Shown piece after piece: positions 1-7,886 of a stretch of 11,290 bases of DNA. The position numbers and the translations under genes are program-made. Origin of the DNA: Deltaproteobacteria bacterium (GTDB lineage Bacteria; Desulfobacterota; Desulfobulbia; Desulfobulbales; BM004); NCBI GenBank assembly GCA_020346205.1, contig CP070776.1, positions 20,194-31,483 of the forward strand. Reading direction: 5' to 3'. The notes beneath the pieces are model-generated. The model made no database searches and was not told the DNA's origin. It was given only the letters and a program-made list of their open reading frames with translations. The first letter of the stretch is position 1. Each line of letters opens with the position of its first letter.

Positions 1-2
1 AA

Positions 3-59
3 GTAGATATGTTCATTTTTTCTGTTTGGGAATTTGATAAAAAAGGGCAAGTTGATTAA
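3..59 (+). CDS. Possible C-terminal end of a plus-strand gene cut by the window edge
   Basis: An open frame enters from the left edge and stops at TAA (57-59), giving 18 codons that end in ...FSVWEFDKKGQVD. It would converge on the tRNA-Pro operon, which ends about 150 bases away at a strong terminator. The piece is too short to assign to a family, and an open run of this length can arise by chance in AT-rich DNA. The only support is the protein-like composition and its position at the edge. The DNA from 60 to 205 is AT-rich and shows no convincing gene. Confidence 0.25.
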   Translation, partial: VDMFIFSVWEFDKKGQVD

Positions 60-205
60 AAATTGTAACGATACTGAATATTTTCCTACATAGTTGTGTA
101 AATTAAGTTTACTTGTTCGGCAAACGCTTCCCTCTTAAACTCACTTTATTGACCCAATGCTCTTCCCTAAAGATTTTCAATACAACAAAAGCTGGTATGG
201 AACCA

Positions 206-243
206 AATAAAAAAGGGATCAACTCAATTGAGTTAATCCCTTT
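206..243 (-). terminator. Rho-independent terminator after tRNA-Pro
   Basis: Arms 212-225 and 230-243 are complementary around an AATT loop, with a single G-U wobble when read on the minus strand (C220 opposite A235). The minus-strand transcript then runs into a U-rich tract (positions 214 down to 209, partly inside the stem). The stem begins 5 bases after the encoded CCA end of tRNA-Pro, so it should both end the long minus-strand operon and define the 3' trailer of the tRNA precursor. Confidence 0.9.
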
Positions 244-248
244 AGTAC

Positions 249-325
249 TGGTCGGGACGAGAGGATTTGAACCTCCGGCCCCCTGAACCCCATTCAGGTG
301 CGCTACCAGACTGCGCTACGTCCCG
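249..325 (-). tRNA. tRNA-Pro (anticodon GGG), CCA encoded
   Basis: A complete 77-base cloverleaf can be drawn on the minus strand. The acceptor stem is CGGGACG/CGTCCCG, the D arm GCGC/GCGC, the anticodon stem CCTGA/TCAGG with loop ATGGGGT, so the anticodon is GGG (reads CCC and CCU). The variable loop has 5 bases, the T arm is GGAGG-TTCAAAT-CCTCT, the discriminator is A and CCA is encoded at 251-249. It lies 37 bases after the MerR-like gene and is immediately followed by a strong terminator, so it is probably made as the last unit of the pheST-ihfA transcript or from its own promoter. Confidence 0.97.
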
Positions 326-362
326 ACCTATTCTTCAATTTTTCTAAGAGAAGTATATTCTT

Positions 363-773
363 TTACTTCTTTTCCAGCATCTCCTTCAACTGCTCCAGGT
401 CACTTTTCAGTTCAGCGAGCATTGAGCGTGCCTTTGGACCGGAAACCTTTTGCTTTGGACTACTTTTCTTAGACTTCTTTTCTGTCAGCAGCTTTCTGGC
501 TCCGGGAACTGTATAGCCGTCTTCATAAAGCAGCTTTTTTATGGTCAGAATATTTTCAACATCAACGCGACGGTAAAGCCTTTGCTTTGATGATGCCCGC
601 TGGGGCCGGATTATTTTGAATTCTGATTCCCAGTACCGGAGAACATGCGGTTCCACCCCGGTTATAATTTTAACCTCGCCGATCTTGAAATAAAGCTTAT
701 CGGGAATGCTTCCTGGGCCAAGGGAAGCTGATAAAACTTTCTCATTTAGATTCTGACGGGTTGTTTTATTCAC
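363..773 (-). CDS. MerR-like DNA-binding regulator with C-terminal coiled coil
   Basis: A 136-residue protein starting at GTG, 4 bases after the ihfA stop. Residues about 26-50 ([11 protein letters not shown]...[10 protein letters not shown]) form the MerR-type helix-turn-helix. Residues 58-70 ([13 protein letters not shown]) match the wing, and 71-95 the second helical pair with YxVxGARKLL. A Lys/Ser-rich linker (about 98-115) leads to a short amphipathic helix (116-136) that fits the MerR dimerisation coil. No cysteine or metal site is visible, so it is not a metal sensor of the classical kind. MerR-like genes next to ihfA, pheT and tRNA-Pro are common in Desulfobacterota, but I know of no established target. 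The GTG start is chosen because no ATG lies before the conserved HTH; its Shine-Dalgarno sequence is weak and translational coupling to ihfA is likely. A shorter start is possible. Confidence 0.85.
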   Translation of the reverse strand: MNKTTRQNLNEKVLSASLGPGSIPDKLYFKIGEVKIITGVEPHVLRYWESEFKIIRPQRASSKQRLYRRVDVENILTIKKLLYEDGYTVPGARKLLTEKKSKKSSPKQKVSGPKARSMLAELKSDLEQLKEMLEKK

Positions 774-777
774 TGCT

Positions 778-1068
778 CTAACTGTTGATCTTCATCCGCA
801 ACCCTTTACTAGGCTTGAAGGTAACCATACTTCTGCTGGAAATCTCCATGGCCTCACCGGTTCGGGGGTTACGGCCCCTCCTGGGTGATTTTTTTCTGAC
901 ACCTAATGTGCCAAAATGTACCAGCTTGATTGATTCACCATTTATAAGTGTCGATTTCATGGTGGAAAAAACCGTATCGATTATTTCTTCCGCACTGCGC
1001 TGGGAAAACCCCAATTTTTCATTTATGGCTCTTGCCAGGTCTTTGCGGGTAATATTTGATCTTTTCAT
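778..1068 (-). CDS. ihfA: Integration host factor alpha-type / HU-family DNA-bending protein
   Basis: A 96-residue member of the HU/IHF family, the usual length. The N-terminal half (residues 5-45) is the dimerising helical pair ([17 protein letters not shown]...). The beta-arm holds the signature [10 protein letters not shown] (63-72), whose Pro68 intercalates between base pairs in family members. The segment [14 protein letters not shown] (47-60) and [14 protein letters not shown] near the end also fit. The placement directly after pheT is the standard position of ihfA (himA), which is why I prefer IHF-alpha over HU; the sequence alone does not settle this. It works in the nucleoid, bending DNA as a dimer. 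It starts 41 bases after pheT with only a weak purine-rich site (AAGAG) upstream, and its stop TAG lies 4 bases before the next gene. Confidence 0.9.
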   Translation of the reverse strand: MKRSNITRKDLARAINEKLGFSQRSAEEIIDTVFSTMKSTLINGESIKLVHFGTLGVRKKSPRRGRNPRTGEAMEISSRSMVTFKPSKGLRMKINS

Positions 1069-1109
1069 TATATAATTTGCTCTTAAATATCCCTTGTAAG
1101 GTTAATGTA

Positions 1110-3545
1110 TTATACAGCTTCGCGCAATTTACCCTGAAAACGTTCTTCGAGCATCTTTATAAGTCGCTGATGCACCTTGTCCACTGTTTTGTCATCAAGG
1201 GTCTGCTCTACGGAACGGTAGATTAACGAAATGGCGACACTCTTATTCCCGGCTTCTATAGCATCTCCACGGTACACATCAAAAATTTCTGCAGATTCCA
1301 CTAGTGCTTCACCTGCATCGTCAATGGCTGTAAGCAGATCACCCGAGGCAACCGAATCCGGAACAATAAGAGCAATATCCCATTTGACGGAGGGGAATTT
1401 CGGCAATTGCTTAAACGATTTTGGTTCAGGTTTAAGTTCTGTAATCAGGTCGAGATCAAGATCGAAAAAGAAAACATCCTGCTTGATGCCAAAACTTTTC
1501 AGCACATCGGTATCAATTTTACCCATATAGCCAAGGAGCTTGTCCCCTGCCCGGTAAACGATATAAGAATCAGGCTGAATATAAATGGGGGCAGCATTGC
1601 TTTCATTGCTAACCTCTAAATTGACAGCCTTTGCAATTCGTACTTCCTGCAGGATAGCTTCCACTGTCCCTTTACAGTCATAAATATCAACTGCAGGATT
1701 TCCGAAATGCAGAAGGGAAGCACCCGGGTATCTGCGGCCGCTGATGACTCCTGCTACCCTCATATTCTCATCAGGAAGGGGTTCACCCTCTACGGGATGA
1801 AAAACCTTGCCTATCTCAAACATTTTTATATCGTTATTCTGGCGGTTGGTATTTCTCGAGATATTCTGTAAGAGGCTCGGCAGCATCAATGTCCGCATTA
1901 TGCCCTGATCTTCGGAAAGAGGATTAAGAAGTGCAACTGCTCTCCGAACTGGATCATTTTCCTCCAGGTTCAGCTGGTCAAAATAGTTTTCATCAACAAA
2001 ACTGTAATTAACAGCTTCAAAGAAACCCTGGGAAACCAGCATAGCAGAGAGTTTTTTGCGTATTTCCAATCCGGGCTGCTGTTCAGGAAAGCTCATCGGC
2101 ACTATGGGCATGGCTGTTGGAATCTCGTTGTAGCCCTGCAGCCTGGCAACCTCTTCGATAAGGTCAACTTCCCGATCAAGGTCAACCCGGAAACTTGGTG
2201 GAGTTACAAGCAGCGTATTATCATTCTCCTGGTCCACCTGCAGTTCTATGCTTTCAAGGCATCTCGCAATTTCCTTGGAATCAAGCTCCATACCCAGAAG
2301 ATCATTGGTGCGACTAACACGTAGTGTTATTGTTTCTCTACCAGTTATTCCTTCAACACAGTCATAGCCGTTGTCAACCGCTTCAGCCCCGGCCAGCTCC
2401 ACCAGGAGTTGCACTGCCCTTTCCATGGCCCTGGGGGCCAATTCCGGATCTACACCACGCTCAAATCTGTAAGAGGCCTCGGTACCCAGGTTCAGATGCC
2501 TGGCTGTACGCCTTACACTGAGAGGATTAAAACAGGCGCTTTCAAGCAGAATATCTTTAGTGGAATCTATAACCTCGGAATTTTCTCCGCCCATGACGCC
2601 CGCAACTGCCACAGGCTTATCAGCATCACAGATAAGGAGCATTTCCTGATCAAGTTCCCTTTTTTCACCGTCAAGGGTAACAATATCCTCTCCGGCACGG
2701 GCCCGACGTACTATAATCTTACCACCAGCCAGCCTGTCAAAATCAAAAGCATGCAGGGGTTGACCATACTCCAACATGACCAGGTTGGTTATATCGACTA
2801 CATTGTTAATTGGTCTTAACCCGATAGAGAGAAGCCTTTTTTTCAACCACCAGGGTGAAGGTCCTATGGTGACATTTTTCAAGAGCCTTGCAGCATAGCG
2901 AGGACAATCTTCAGGATCGAGAACTTCAACGCTGAAAGGTACTCCCTCACCTGTCAATTCAGGCAGGTCGTTTTTCACCGGGAGGTCCATTTTTTGATCG
3001 GTAAAACCTGCAACCTCCCTGGCTATCCCTATAACACTGGTACAATCCGGCCGGTTAGGCGTAAGGTCAACCTCTATGAGAGTATCCCTTAATGAAAGAG
3101 CCTCAATAAGTAACTGCCCTGCCCTGGCAGAGTCCGGCAACTCCATGATGCCGCTGTGGTCTTCGCTTATGCCAAGATCCCTTTCCGAACACAGCATACC
3201 GGAAGATTCCTGGCCGCGTATTGCAGCTTTTTTGACCTGCATACCACCCGGCAGTGTGATTCCCGGTAAGGCTATAGCTGTTAACATATCAGGTTTGGCA
3301 TTGGGAGCACCGCAGACCACCTGGAACGTCTCCTCGCCAAGAGTTACATCACACAGACTCAACCGGTCAGCATCAGGATGCGGCCTGACATCAGTTATCC
3401 TGGCAACCTTCAGGGGTTCCAGTTCCTGGTATAACTCAGCAACATTGTCCACCTCGAGTCCAAGCATGGTCAGCTTGTCTGCAAGGGCCTCCACAGGCAT
3501 ATCCAGGTCAATATATTCTTTTAACCAGTTCAGGGTGAATTTCAT
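1110..3545 (-). CDS. pheT: Phenylalanyl-tRNA synthetase beta subunit
   Basis: An 811-residue protein of typical length for bacterial PheT. It pairs with PheS as a cytoplasmic alpha2beta2 enzyme that charges tRNA-Phe, and its B3/B4 region is known in the family for hydrolysing mischarged Tyr-tRNA-Phe. Visible parts in order: N-terminal segment (MKFTLNWLKEYID), an OB-fold tRNA-binding domain (about 39-150), the B3/B4 editing region (about 205-375, with GLRPINNVVDITN and GTEASYRFERGVD), the B5 DNA-binding-like domain (about 400-475), the synthetase-like core (about 480-690) and the C-terminal anticodon-binding ferredoxin fold (about 715-811). It starts 20 bases after pheS, and no Shine-Dalgarno sequence is visible before the ATG, so translation may depend on coupling to pheS. 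The frame is intact throughout. Confidence 0.98.
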   Translation of the reverse strand: MKFTLNWLKEYIDLDMPVEALADKLTMLGLEVDNVAELYQELEPLKVARITDVRPHPDADRLSLCDVTLGEETFQVVCGAPNAKPDMLTAIALPGITLPGGMQVKKAAIRGQESSGMLCSERDLGISEDHSGIMELPDSARAGQLLIEALSLRDTLIEVDLTPNRPDCTSVIGIAREVAGFTDQKMDLPVKNDLPELTGEGVPFSVEVLDPEDCPRYAARLLKNVTIGPSPWWLKKRLLSIGLRPINNVVDITNLVMLEYGQPLHAFDFDRLAGGKIIVRRARAGEDIVTLDGEKRELDQEMLLICDADKPVAVAGVMGGENSEVIDSTKDILLESACFNPLSVRRTARHLNLGTEASYRFERGVDPELAPRAMERAVQLLVELAGAEAVDNGYDCVEGITGRETITLRVSRTNDLLGMELDSKEIARCLESIELQVDQENDNTLLVTPPSFRVDLDREVDLIEEVARLQGYNEIPTAMPIVPMSFPEQQPGLEIRKKLSAMLVSQGFFEAVNYSFVDENYFDQLNLEENDPVRRAVALLNPLSEDQGIMRTLMLPSLLQNISRNTNRQNNDIKMFEIGKVFHPVEGEPLPDENMRVAGVISGRRYPGASLLHFGNPAVDIYDCKGTVEAILQEVRIAKAVNLEVSNESNAAPIYIQPDSYIVYRAGDKLLGYMGKIDTDVLKSFGIKQDVFFFDLDLDLITELKPEPKSFKQLPKFPSVKWDIALIVPDSVASGDLLTAIDDAGEALVESAEIFDVYRGDAIEAGNKSVAISLIYRSVEQTLDDKTVDKVHQRLIKMLEERFQGKLREAV

Positions 3546-3565
3546 GGTTTGTTAGTCAAATTATT

Positions 3566-4579
3566 TTAAAACTGATTAAGGAAACGCAGGTCATTCTCGT
3601 AGAACAGCCTGATATCATCTATTCCGTATTTGAGCATCGCTATTCTCTCAATGCCCAGTCCGAAGGCAAAACCGCTGAATTCTTCCGGGTCATAATTAAC
3701 CATTTTCAGTACTTCAGGATCGATCATTCCGGCGCCGAGTATTTCAAGCCAACCCGTCTGTTTGCATACACGGCAACCATCGCCGCGACAGATTACACAG
3801 CCGATATCAACCTCTGCACTTGGTTCGGTGAATGGGAAAAAGCTCGGTCTGAAGCGTAGCCTGATATCTTCCTGGTCAAACATTTTCTGACAGAATACAG
3901 TTAAAACACCCTTCAGATCAGCAAAAGAAACCTTGCGATCAACCAGAAAGCCCTCCACCTGCTGAAACATTGGGGTGTGGGTTATATCAGAATCGCACCG
4001 GTAGACCTTGCCTGGTGCAATTATTCTCAGTGGCGGCTGTTCCTTCTCCATTGCACGAATCTGCATGGGAGATGTATGGGTACGCAGCAGGATGGAATCG
4101 CTGATATAGAAAGTATCGTGCATATCCCTGGCAGGATGATGTTTCGGGATATTCAAAGCTTCAAAATTATAATAATCAAGCTCAACATCCGGACCTTCAG
4201 CCACTGCAAAGCCGAGATCTACAAAAATTGAGCAAACCTCGTCCATTATCTGGGTTACTGGATGCAGGCGCCCGAAAGGCGCAATACGTCCTGGCAGACT
4301 TAGATCATCCGTGCTTACTGTTTCAGTTTTAGAACTTCTGGTCAGTTCTGAGTTCTTGACAGTGAACTTCTGGTCAAGATCTTCCTTGATCTGGTTTGCT
4401 AGTTTACCAAGGCGTGGACGGTCTTCAGCAGAAACCTGACCAAGCTGACGCAGGAGACCGGTGAACAATCCCTTGCGACCCAGGTAACGAACCCTGAGTT
4501 CTTCAAGGTCCTTCTGGTTTTCGAGAGTTGATAGCTTGGATTCTGCTTCAGCCTGGAGTTGAAGTAGTTCTTGCTCCAT
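3566..4579 (-). CDS. pheS: Phenylalanyl-tRNA synthetase alpha subunit
   Basis: A 337-residue protein of the usual PheS length, the catalytic subunit of PheRS. Residues 1-90 form the N-terminal coiled coil that contacts tRNA-Phe. The class II core includes [10 protein letters not shown] (motif 1 region, 106-115), [19 protein letters not shown] (motif 2, 185-203), [15 protein letters not shown] (244-258) and [20 protein letters not shown] (motif 3, 303-322). Four cysteines at 261, 264, 269 and 272 make a C-x2-C-x4-C-x2-C cluster before the conserved [10 protein letters not shown]; such clusters occur in some PheS lineages and look metal-binding, which is inferred. It lies 28 bases after rplT. 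The 28 bases contain no clear Shine-Dalgarno sequence. Confidence 0.98.
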   Translation of the reverse strand: MEQELLQLQAEAESKLSTLENQKDLEELRVRYLGRKGLFTGLLRQLGQVSAEDRPRLGKLANQIKEDLDQKFTVKNSELTRSSKTETVSTDDLSLPGRIAPFGRLHPVTQIMDEVCSIFVDLGFAVAEGPDVELDYYNFEALNIPKHHPARDMHDTFYISDSILLRTHTSPMQIRAMEKEQPPLRIIAPGKVYRCDSDITHTPMFQQVEGFLVDRKVSFADLKGVLTVFCQKMFDQEDIRLRFRPSFFPFTEPSAEVDIGCVICRGDGCRVCKQTGWLEILGAGMIDPEVLKMVNYDPEEFSGFAFGLGIERIAMLKYGIDDIRLFYENDLRFLNQF

Positions 4580-4607
4580 GATCGTGGATATTCAACAGGT
4601 CAAATAC

Positions 4608-4955
4608 TTACTGGACAGCAAGCTTGACCACCTGGGAGAAACCATTGGGGTCAAGTATGGCCATATTGGATAGAACCTTGCGGTCCAACTCCACATTTGC
4701 CTTCTTAAGGCCGCCCATCAGCTTGCTATAGCTGGTACCGTTCTGTTTTGCAGCTGCGCTGATACGGGTTATCCAAAGTCTGCGGAAATCACGTTTTTTA
4801 TTCCTACGGTCACGGTAGGCATAACTCAACGCCCGATCGACAGCTTCAGTAGCTGTTTTATACAGTCTGTGGCGGCCACCTCTGAAGCCTTTGGCCAATT
4901 TAAGAACTTTATTTCTTCTGCGGCGTGCTTTAAATCCGCGTGTTACACGAGCCAT
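4608..4955 (-). CDS. rplT: 50S ribosomal protein L20
   Basis: A 115-residue, strongly basic protein of the standard L20 length. It begins [24 protein letters not shown] and continues with the long helix ([33 protein letters not shown], in two conserved blocks) and the globular C-terminal domain (residues about 60-115). L20 binds 23S rRNA early in large-subunit assembly. In E. coli and Bacillus it also represses its own operon by binding the mRNA. An AAAGAGGT Shine-Dalgarno sequence lies 6 bases before the ATG. It follows rpmI by 42 bases in the conserved order infC-rpmI-rplT. Confidence 0.98.
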   Translation of the reverse strand: MARVTRGFKARRRRNKVLKLAKGFRGGRHRLYKTATEAVDRALSYAYRDRRNKKRDFRRLWITRISAAAKQNGTSYSKLMGGLKKANVELDRKVLSNMAILDPNGFSQVVKLAVQ

Positions 4956-4997
4956 TTATATACCTCTTTACTCTTTATTAAATTTAATGGATATAGA

Positions 4998-5195
4998 CTA
5001 AATATAAGGTAAAATTCTCTTGATTCCCTTAATGTTTGTCTCATCAACCAGGCCTGATTTTCTCAGTCCCCGTTTTCTCTTCGTACTCTTCTTAGTGAGA
5101 ATATGACTGGCAAAAGCTTTATTCCTCACAATCTTTCCAGAACCGGTGGCTTTAAAACGCTTTGCCGCACCGCGATTTGTTTTCATTTTTGGCAT
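4998..5195 (-). CDS. rpmI: 50S ribosomal protein L35
   Basis: A 65-residue, very basic protein beginning [20 protein letters not shown] and containing the typical [15 protein letters not shown] segment, all matching bacterial L35 in sequence and length. It is a component of the large ribosomal subunit. A good Shine-Dalgarno sequence (TAGGAGAG) ends 7 bases before the ATG. It is separated from infC by a 98-base AT-rich spacer, the place where L20 operators act in other bacteria, but I could not draw a convincing conserved operator there. Confidence 0.97.
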   Translation of the reverse strand: MPKMKTNRGAAKRFKATGSGKIVRNKAFASHILTKKSTKRKRGLRKSGLVDETNIKGIKRILPYI

Positions 5196-5293
5196 GATAG
5201 TACTCTCCTAAACGCTATAATAATTATGAACTATATTGATTAACGTATTATTCTTTCGTTATTTTTTCAACAAAAAGAACTGCGAATATTCCC

Positions 5294-5839
5294 TTAACTT
5301 TTCGGGGCCACAAACATTACCATTTGCCTCCCCTCCATTGTGGGCTGCTGTACAATTGTTGCCTCTTCAGCTAATGCTTCGGCAATTTTATTCAGCACTT
5401 CTACTCCCTGGCTTTGGGCATAAACTATTTCTCTGCCCCTGAAACGCAGGGTAATTTTCACCTTGTTTTTATTTGCCAGGAATTTCTTAATATTTTTTAT
5501 CTTGAAATTCAGGTCATGTTCTTCAGTCTTAGGTCTGAATTTTACCTCTTTGACCTCTACAACAGTCTGCCGTTTTCGAGCTTCTGCCTGCTTTTTACTT
5601 TGCTCATAACGGTATTTGTCATAATTCATTATCCGACAGACTGGGGGATCTGAATTACCGGAAACCTCTACCAGGTCAAGACCTTCTTCATAAGCTTTTT
5701 CCAAGGCATCCCGGCTGGATATTACTCCCAGTTGTTCCCCATCCGAACCGATCAACCGAATATGATCGTACCGAATATCTTCATTCATCCTGACTTTCAT
5801 TTCCCGTCTGCTGACTGGTTGCCTGCTTCTCCTTTTAAT
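5294..5839 (-). CDS. infC: Translation initiation factor IF-3, AUU start
   Basis: IF3 prevents premature subunit joining and checks start codons on the 30S subunit. From the proposed ATT start at 5839-5837 the protein has 181 residues, the usual IF3 size; from the first ATG (5800) only 168. The ATT sits 5 bases after a near-perfect AAGGAGGT, whereas the ATG has only a weak GACGGGAA before it. The extra residues KRRSRQPVSRRE are basic, as in IF3 N-termini of related bacteria. An in-frame TAA 5 codons upstream of the ATT limits further extension. The N domain (NEDIRYDHIRLIGSDGEQLG to about residue 85) is followed by a Lys/Arg linker (KQAEARKRQ) and the C domain (VKEVKFRPKTEEHD to the end). An AUU start is the known basis of IF3 autoregulation in E. 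coli. It lies 58 bases after thrS. Confidence 0.93.
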   Translation of the reverse strand: MKRRSRQPVSRREMKVRMNEDIRYDHIRLIGSDGEQLGVISSRDALEKAYEEGLDLVEVSGNSDPPVCRIMNYDKYRYEQSKKQAEARKRQTVVEVKEVKFRPKTEEHDLNFKIKNIKKFLANKNKVKITLRFRGREIVYAQSQGVEVLNKIAEALAEEATIVQQPTMEGRQMVMFVAPKS

Positions 5840-5844
5840 ACCGT

Positions 5845-5852
5845 ACCTCCTT
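5845..5852 (-). promoter_or_regulatory. Strong ribosome binding site that decides the infC start
   Basis: On the minus strand this reads AAGGAGGT, almost fully complementary to the 16S 3' end, and ends 5 bases before ATT at 5839-5837. It is 44 bases upstream of the first ATG, too far to serve that codon. A second purine run (AAAGGAGA) just inside the proposed coding region is about 30 bases from the ATG, also too far. Confidence 0.8.
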
Positions 5853-5897
5853 ACTTATGAATTTAATAATAATTTGCAGTTCAGGTGTCCCTGCAAT

Positions 5898-7835
5898 CTA
5901 TACAAGCGCCGCTGTGCACTCTTCCTTGATCTTAGCTGCAAAATCTTTAACGGACATTGGGGGCAGATTCTTTCCGCTCCTCTCGCGGACCGTAACTGTA
6001 CCTGCTTCAGCTTCGCGATCTCCTATTACCAGCATATATGGAATTTTTGCCAGCTGTGCTTCACGTATTTTATAATTCAGTTTTTCGTTACGCAAATCCT
6101 TCTCAATCCTGACACCGGATTGACGCAGTTCCTGGTAAACGTTTTCACAATAATCACTCTGGGCATCGGTAATATTCATGATGCGTGCCTGTACCGGTGC
6201 AAGCCAAATGGGAAAAGCGCCTGCATAATTTTCTATCAGCACTCCGATGAACCGCTCTAAAGAACCCATCAGGGCTCTATGAATCATGATCGGCTGATGT
6301 TCCTTGCCGTCTTCCCCAATATAGCCTACCTCGAAACGTTCCGGCAGGTTGAAATCCACCTGGATGGTGGAGCATTGCCAGGAACGGCCCAGGACATCCT
6401 TAATTTTTATATCAATTTTTGGTCCGTAAAAAACCCCTTCGCCAGGGTCAATCTGGTACTCAAGCCCTCTTTTCTCCAGGGCCTGCTTCAGAGCATCGGT
6501 TGCCTTCTGCCAGTGTTCCTCGCTGCCGACATATTTATCAGGCCTGGTTGAAAGATAAATATCATACTGGTCAAAACCAAAGGTTTCTAAAATATTCAAG
6601 TTAAGGTCGAGAATATTAAAAATCTCCTCTTCCAGCTGGTCCGGCCTGCAAAAAATATGGGCGTCATCCTGGGTGAATCCCCTAACCCGCAGAAGCCCAT
6701 GCAGAACCCCAGTTCTTTCATAACGGTAAACCGTTCCCAGCTCGCACCAGCGCAGAGGAAACTCTCTATAGCTCCGCATCTGTGACTTGTAGATGGAAAT
6801 ATGGAAGGGGCAGTTCATTGGCTTAAGCTGATACTGCACCTCGTCAATTGCCATGGAGGAATACATGTTCTCGCTGTAGAAATCAAGATGCCCACTGGTC
6901 TGCCACAGGTCGAGCCTGGCTATATGCGGTGTGTAAAGCAATTCATAATCGTGTTTGTAATGTTCATCCTTCCAGTAGTCTTCGATAAGCTTGCGCAGCA
7001 ATGCTCCCTTTGGCTGCCAAAGGATGAGGCCCGGGCCTACCTGATCACTGATTGTAAAAAGACCCAGCTCCTTGCCAAGTTTTCTGTGGTCACGCTTCTT
7101 GGCCTCTTCCAGATCATTGAGGTATTTTTTCAGTTTTTTCTTATCGGCAAATGCTGTGCCGTAAAGACGCTGCAGCATTGGATTATGCTCATCACCCCGC
7201 CAGTAAGCACCAGCGACCTTAATCAACTTGAAAACCTGCATCCATCTACTGTTTGGAACATGGGGGCCGCGGCAAAGATCAACAAAATTATCCAGCTGAT
7301 ACAGACTTACCGTATTGCCTTCAATTTCCTTAAGGAGCTCAACCTTGTACAGTTCACCCTTTTCTTCAAAAAGCTCAATTGCCTCTGCCTTTGACACAAC
7401 CTTCCTTTCAAAGGGGATTCCAGCTTTTACAGTTTCCTGCATCCTGGCTTCGATACTCTCAAAATCTTCGGGAGTAAACGGGGCTTCCCGGTCAAAATCA
7501 TAGTAGAATCCGTCTTCAATGGATGGCCCGATGGCAACTTTCAGGTTCGGACCATAAAGGTCCAGAACCGCTTTGGCCATAAGATGAGCGGTGCTGTGCC
7601 GTAAAACGTCAAGACCTTCATCACTCGAAATTGCGACAGGACGCAGCTCTATGGTTTCCTGGTTCAGGCTGTCAAGCCTTGTTGAAAGGTCTACCAGGTT
7701 ATCGCCAACGCCAGCGGCAACAGTCTGCTTTCGCTGTTTATTGGAAAGCAGTTCTGCAAGGGCATCAGCCACTGTTGCATCTGCACTGAACTGTTTGGCT
7801 TCCCCCTCAGGAAGCATGACTGTTATATCAGACAT
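5898..7835 (-). CDS. thrS: Threonyl-tRNA synthetase
   Basis: A 645-residue protein of standard length with the full bacterial layout. Residues 1-65 are the TGS domain and about 66-225 the editing domain, with HSTAH (80-84) and DLCRGPH (186-192, Cys188), which in the family removes serine from tRNA-Thr. The class II core (about 265-540) contains QLKPMNCPFH (Cys342), YRYERTGVLHGLLRVRGFTQ (370-389), DDAHIF (His393) and the motif 3 helix IHRALMGSLERFIG; Cys342 and His393 belong to the zinc site that recognises threonine. The C-terminal anticodon-binding domain follows. ATG at 7835 is chosen because MSDITVMLPEG matches the family N-terminus. The frame stays open upstream to a TTG at 8063, but that part runs through tRNA-Val and is not coding. 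No clear Shine-Dalgarno sequence precedes the ATG. Confidence 0.97.
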   Translation of the reverse strand: MSDITVMLPEGEAKQFSADATVADALAELLSNKQRKQTVAAGVGDNLVDLSTRLDSLNQETIELRPVAISSDEGLDVLRHSTAHLMAKAVLDLYGPNLKVAIGPSIEDGFYYDFDREAPFTPEDFESIEARMQETVKAGIPFERKVVSKAEAIELFEEKGELYKVELLKEIEGNTVSLYQLDNFVDLCRGPHVPNSRWMQVFKLIKVAGAYWRGDEHNPMLQRLYGTAFADKKKLKKYLNDLEEAKKRDHRKLGKELGLFTISDQVGPGLILWQPKGALLRKLIEDYWKDEHYKHDYELLYTPHIARLDLWQTSGHLDFYSENMYSSMAIDEVQYQLKPMNCPFHISIYKSQMRSYREFPLRWCELGTVYRYERTGVLHGLLRVRGFTQDDAHIFCRPDQLEEEIFNILDLNLNILETFGFDQYDIYLSTRPDKYVGSEEHWQKATDALKQALEKRGLEYQIDPGEGVFYGPKIDIKIKDVLGRSWQCSTIQVDFNLPERFEVGYIGEDGKEHQPIMIHRALMGSLERFIGVLIENYAGAFPIWLAPVQARIMNITDAQSDYCENVYQELRQSGVRIEKDLRNEKLNYKIREAQLAKIPYMLVIGDREAEAGTVTVRERSGKNLPPMSVKDFAAKIKEECTAALV

Positions 7836-7886
7836 ATATTTAAACCGTAACTCTTTGTGACTATTTATTTCCAGGCCAATGGCCAG

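Noticed and set aside
100..205. A minus-strand open frame of roughly 30 codons after the tRNA-Pro terminator, ending ...REEHWVNKVSLRGKRLPNK.
   Set aside because: It has no start codon of its own with a ribosome binding site, its upstream part runs through the terminator hairpin and the tRNA, and I recognise no family. It could be a decayed gene end but this cannot be shown from the sequence.
3076..3555. A 159-codon plus-strand open frame opposite the 5' part of pheT.
   Set aside because: It is antisense to conserved PheT domains, and its Ser/Ala/Pro-rich composition is what reverse-frame reading of pheT codons gives.
5866..5898. Six-base inverted repeat TTGCAG/CTGCAA just after the thrS stop, considered as a terminator or infC control element.
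   Set aside because: The stem is short, has an 11-base loop and no U tract. It may be chance.
6801..7394. A 197-codon plus-strand open frame opposite thrS.
   Set aside because: It lies wholly antisense to the well-conserved ThrRS sequence, shows no family resemblance and has no convincing ribosome binding site.
7874..7884. GGCC-AAT-GGCC palindrome upstream of thrS, considered as an operator.
   Set aside because: Four base pairs with a 3-base loop are common by chance; it may be part of the neighbouring structured element but does not stand alone.
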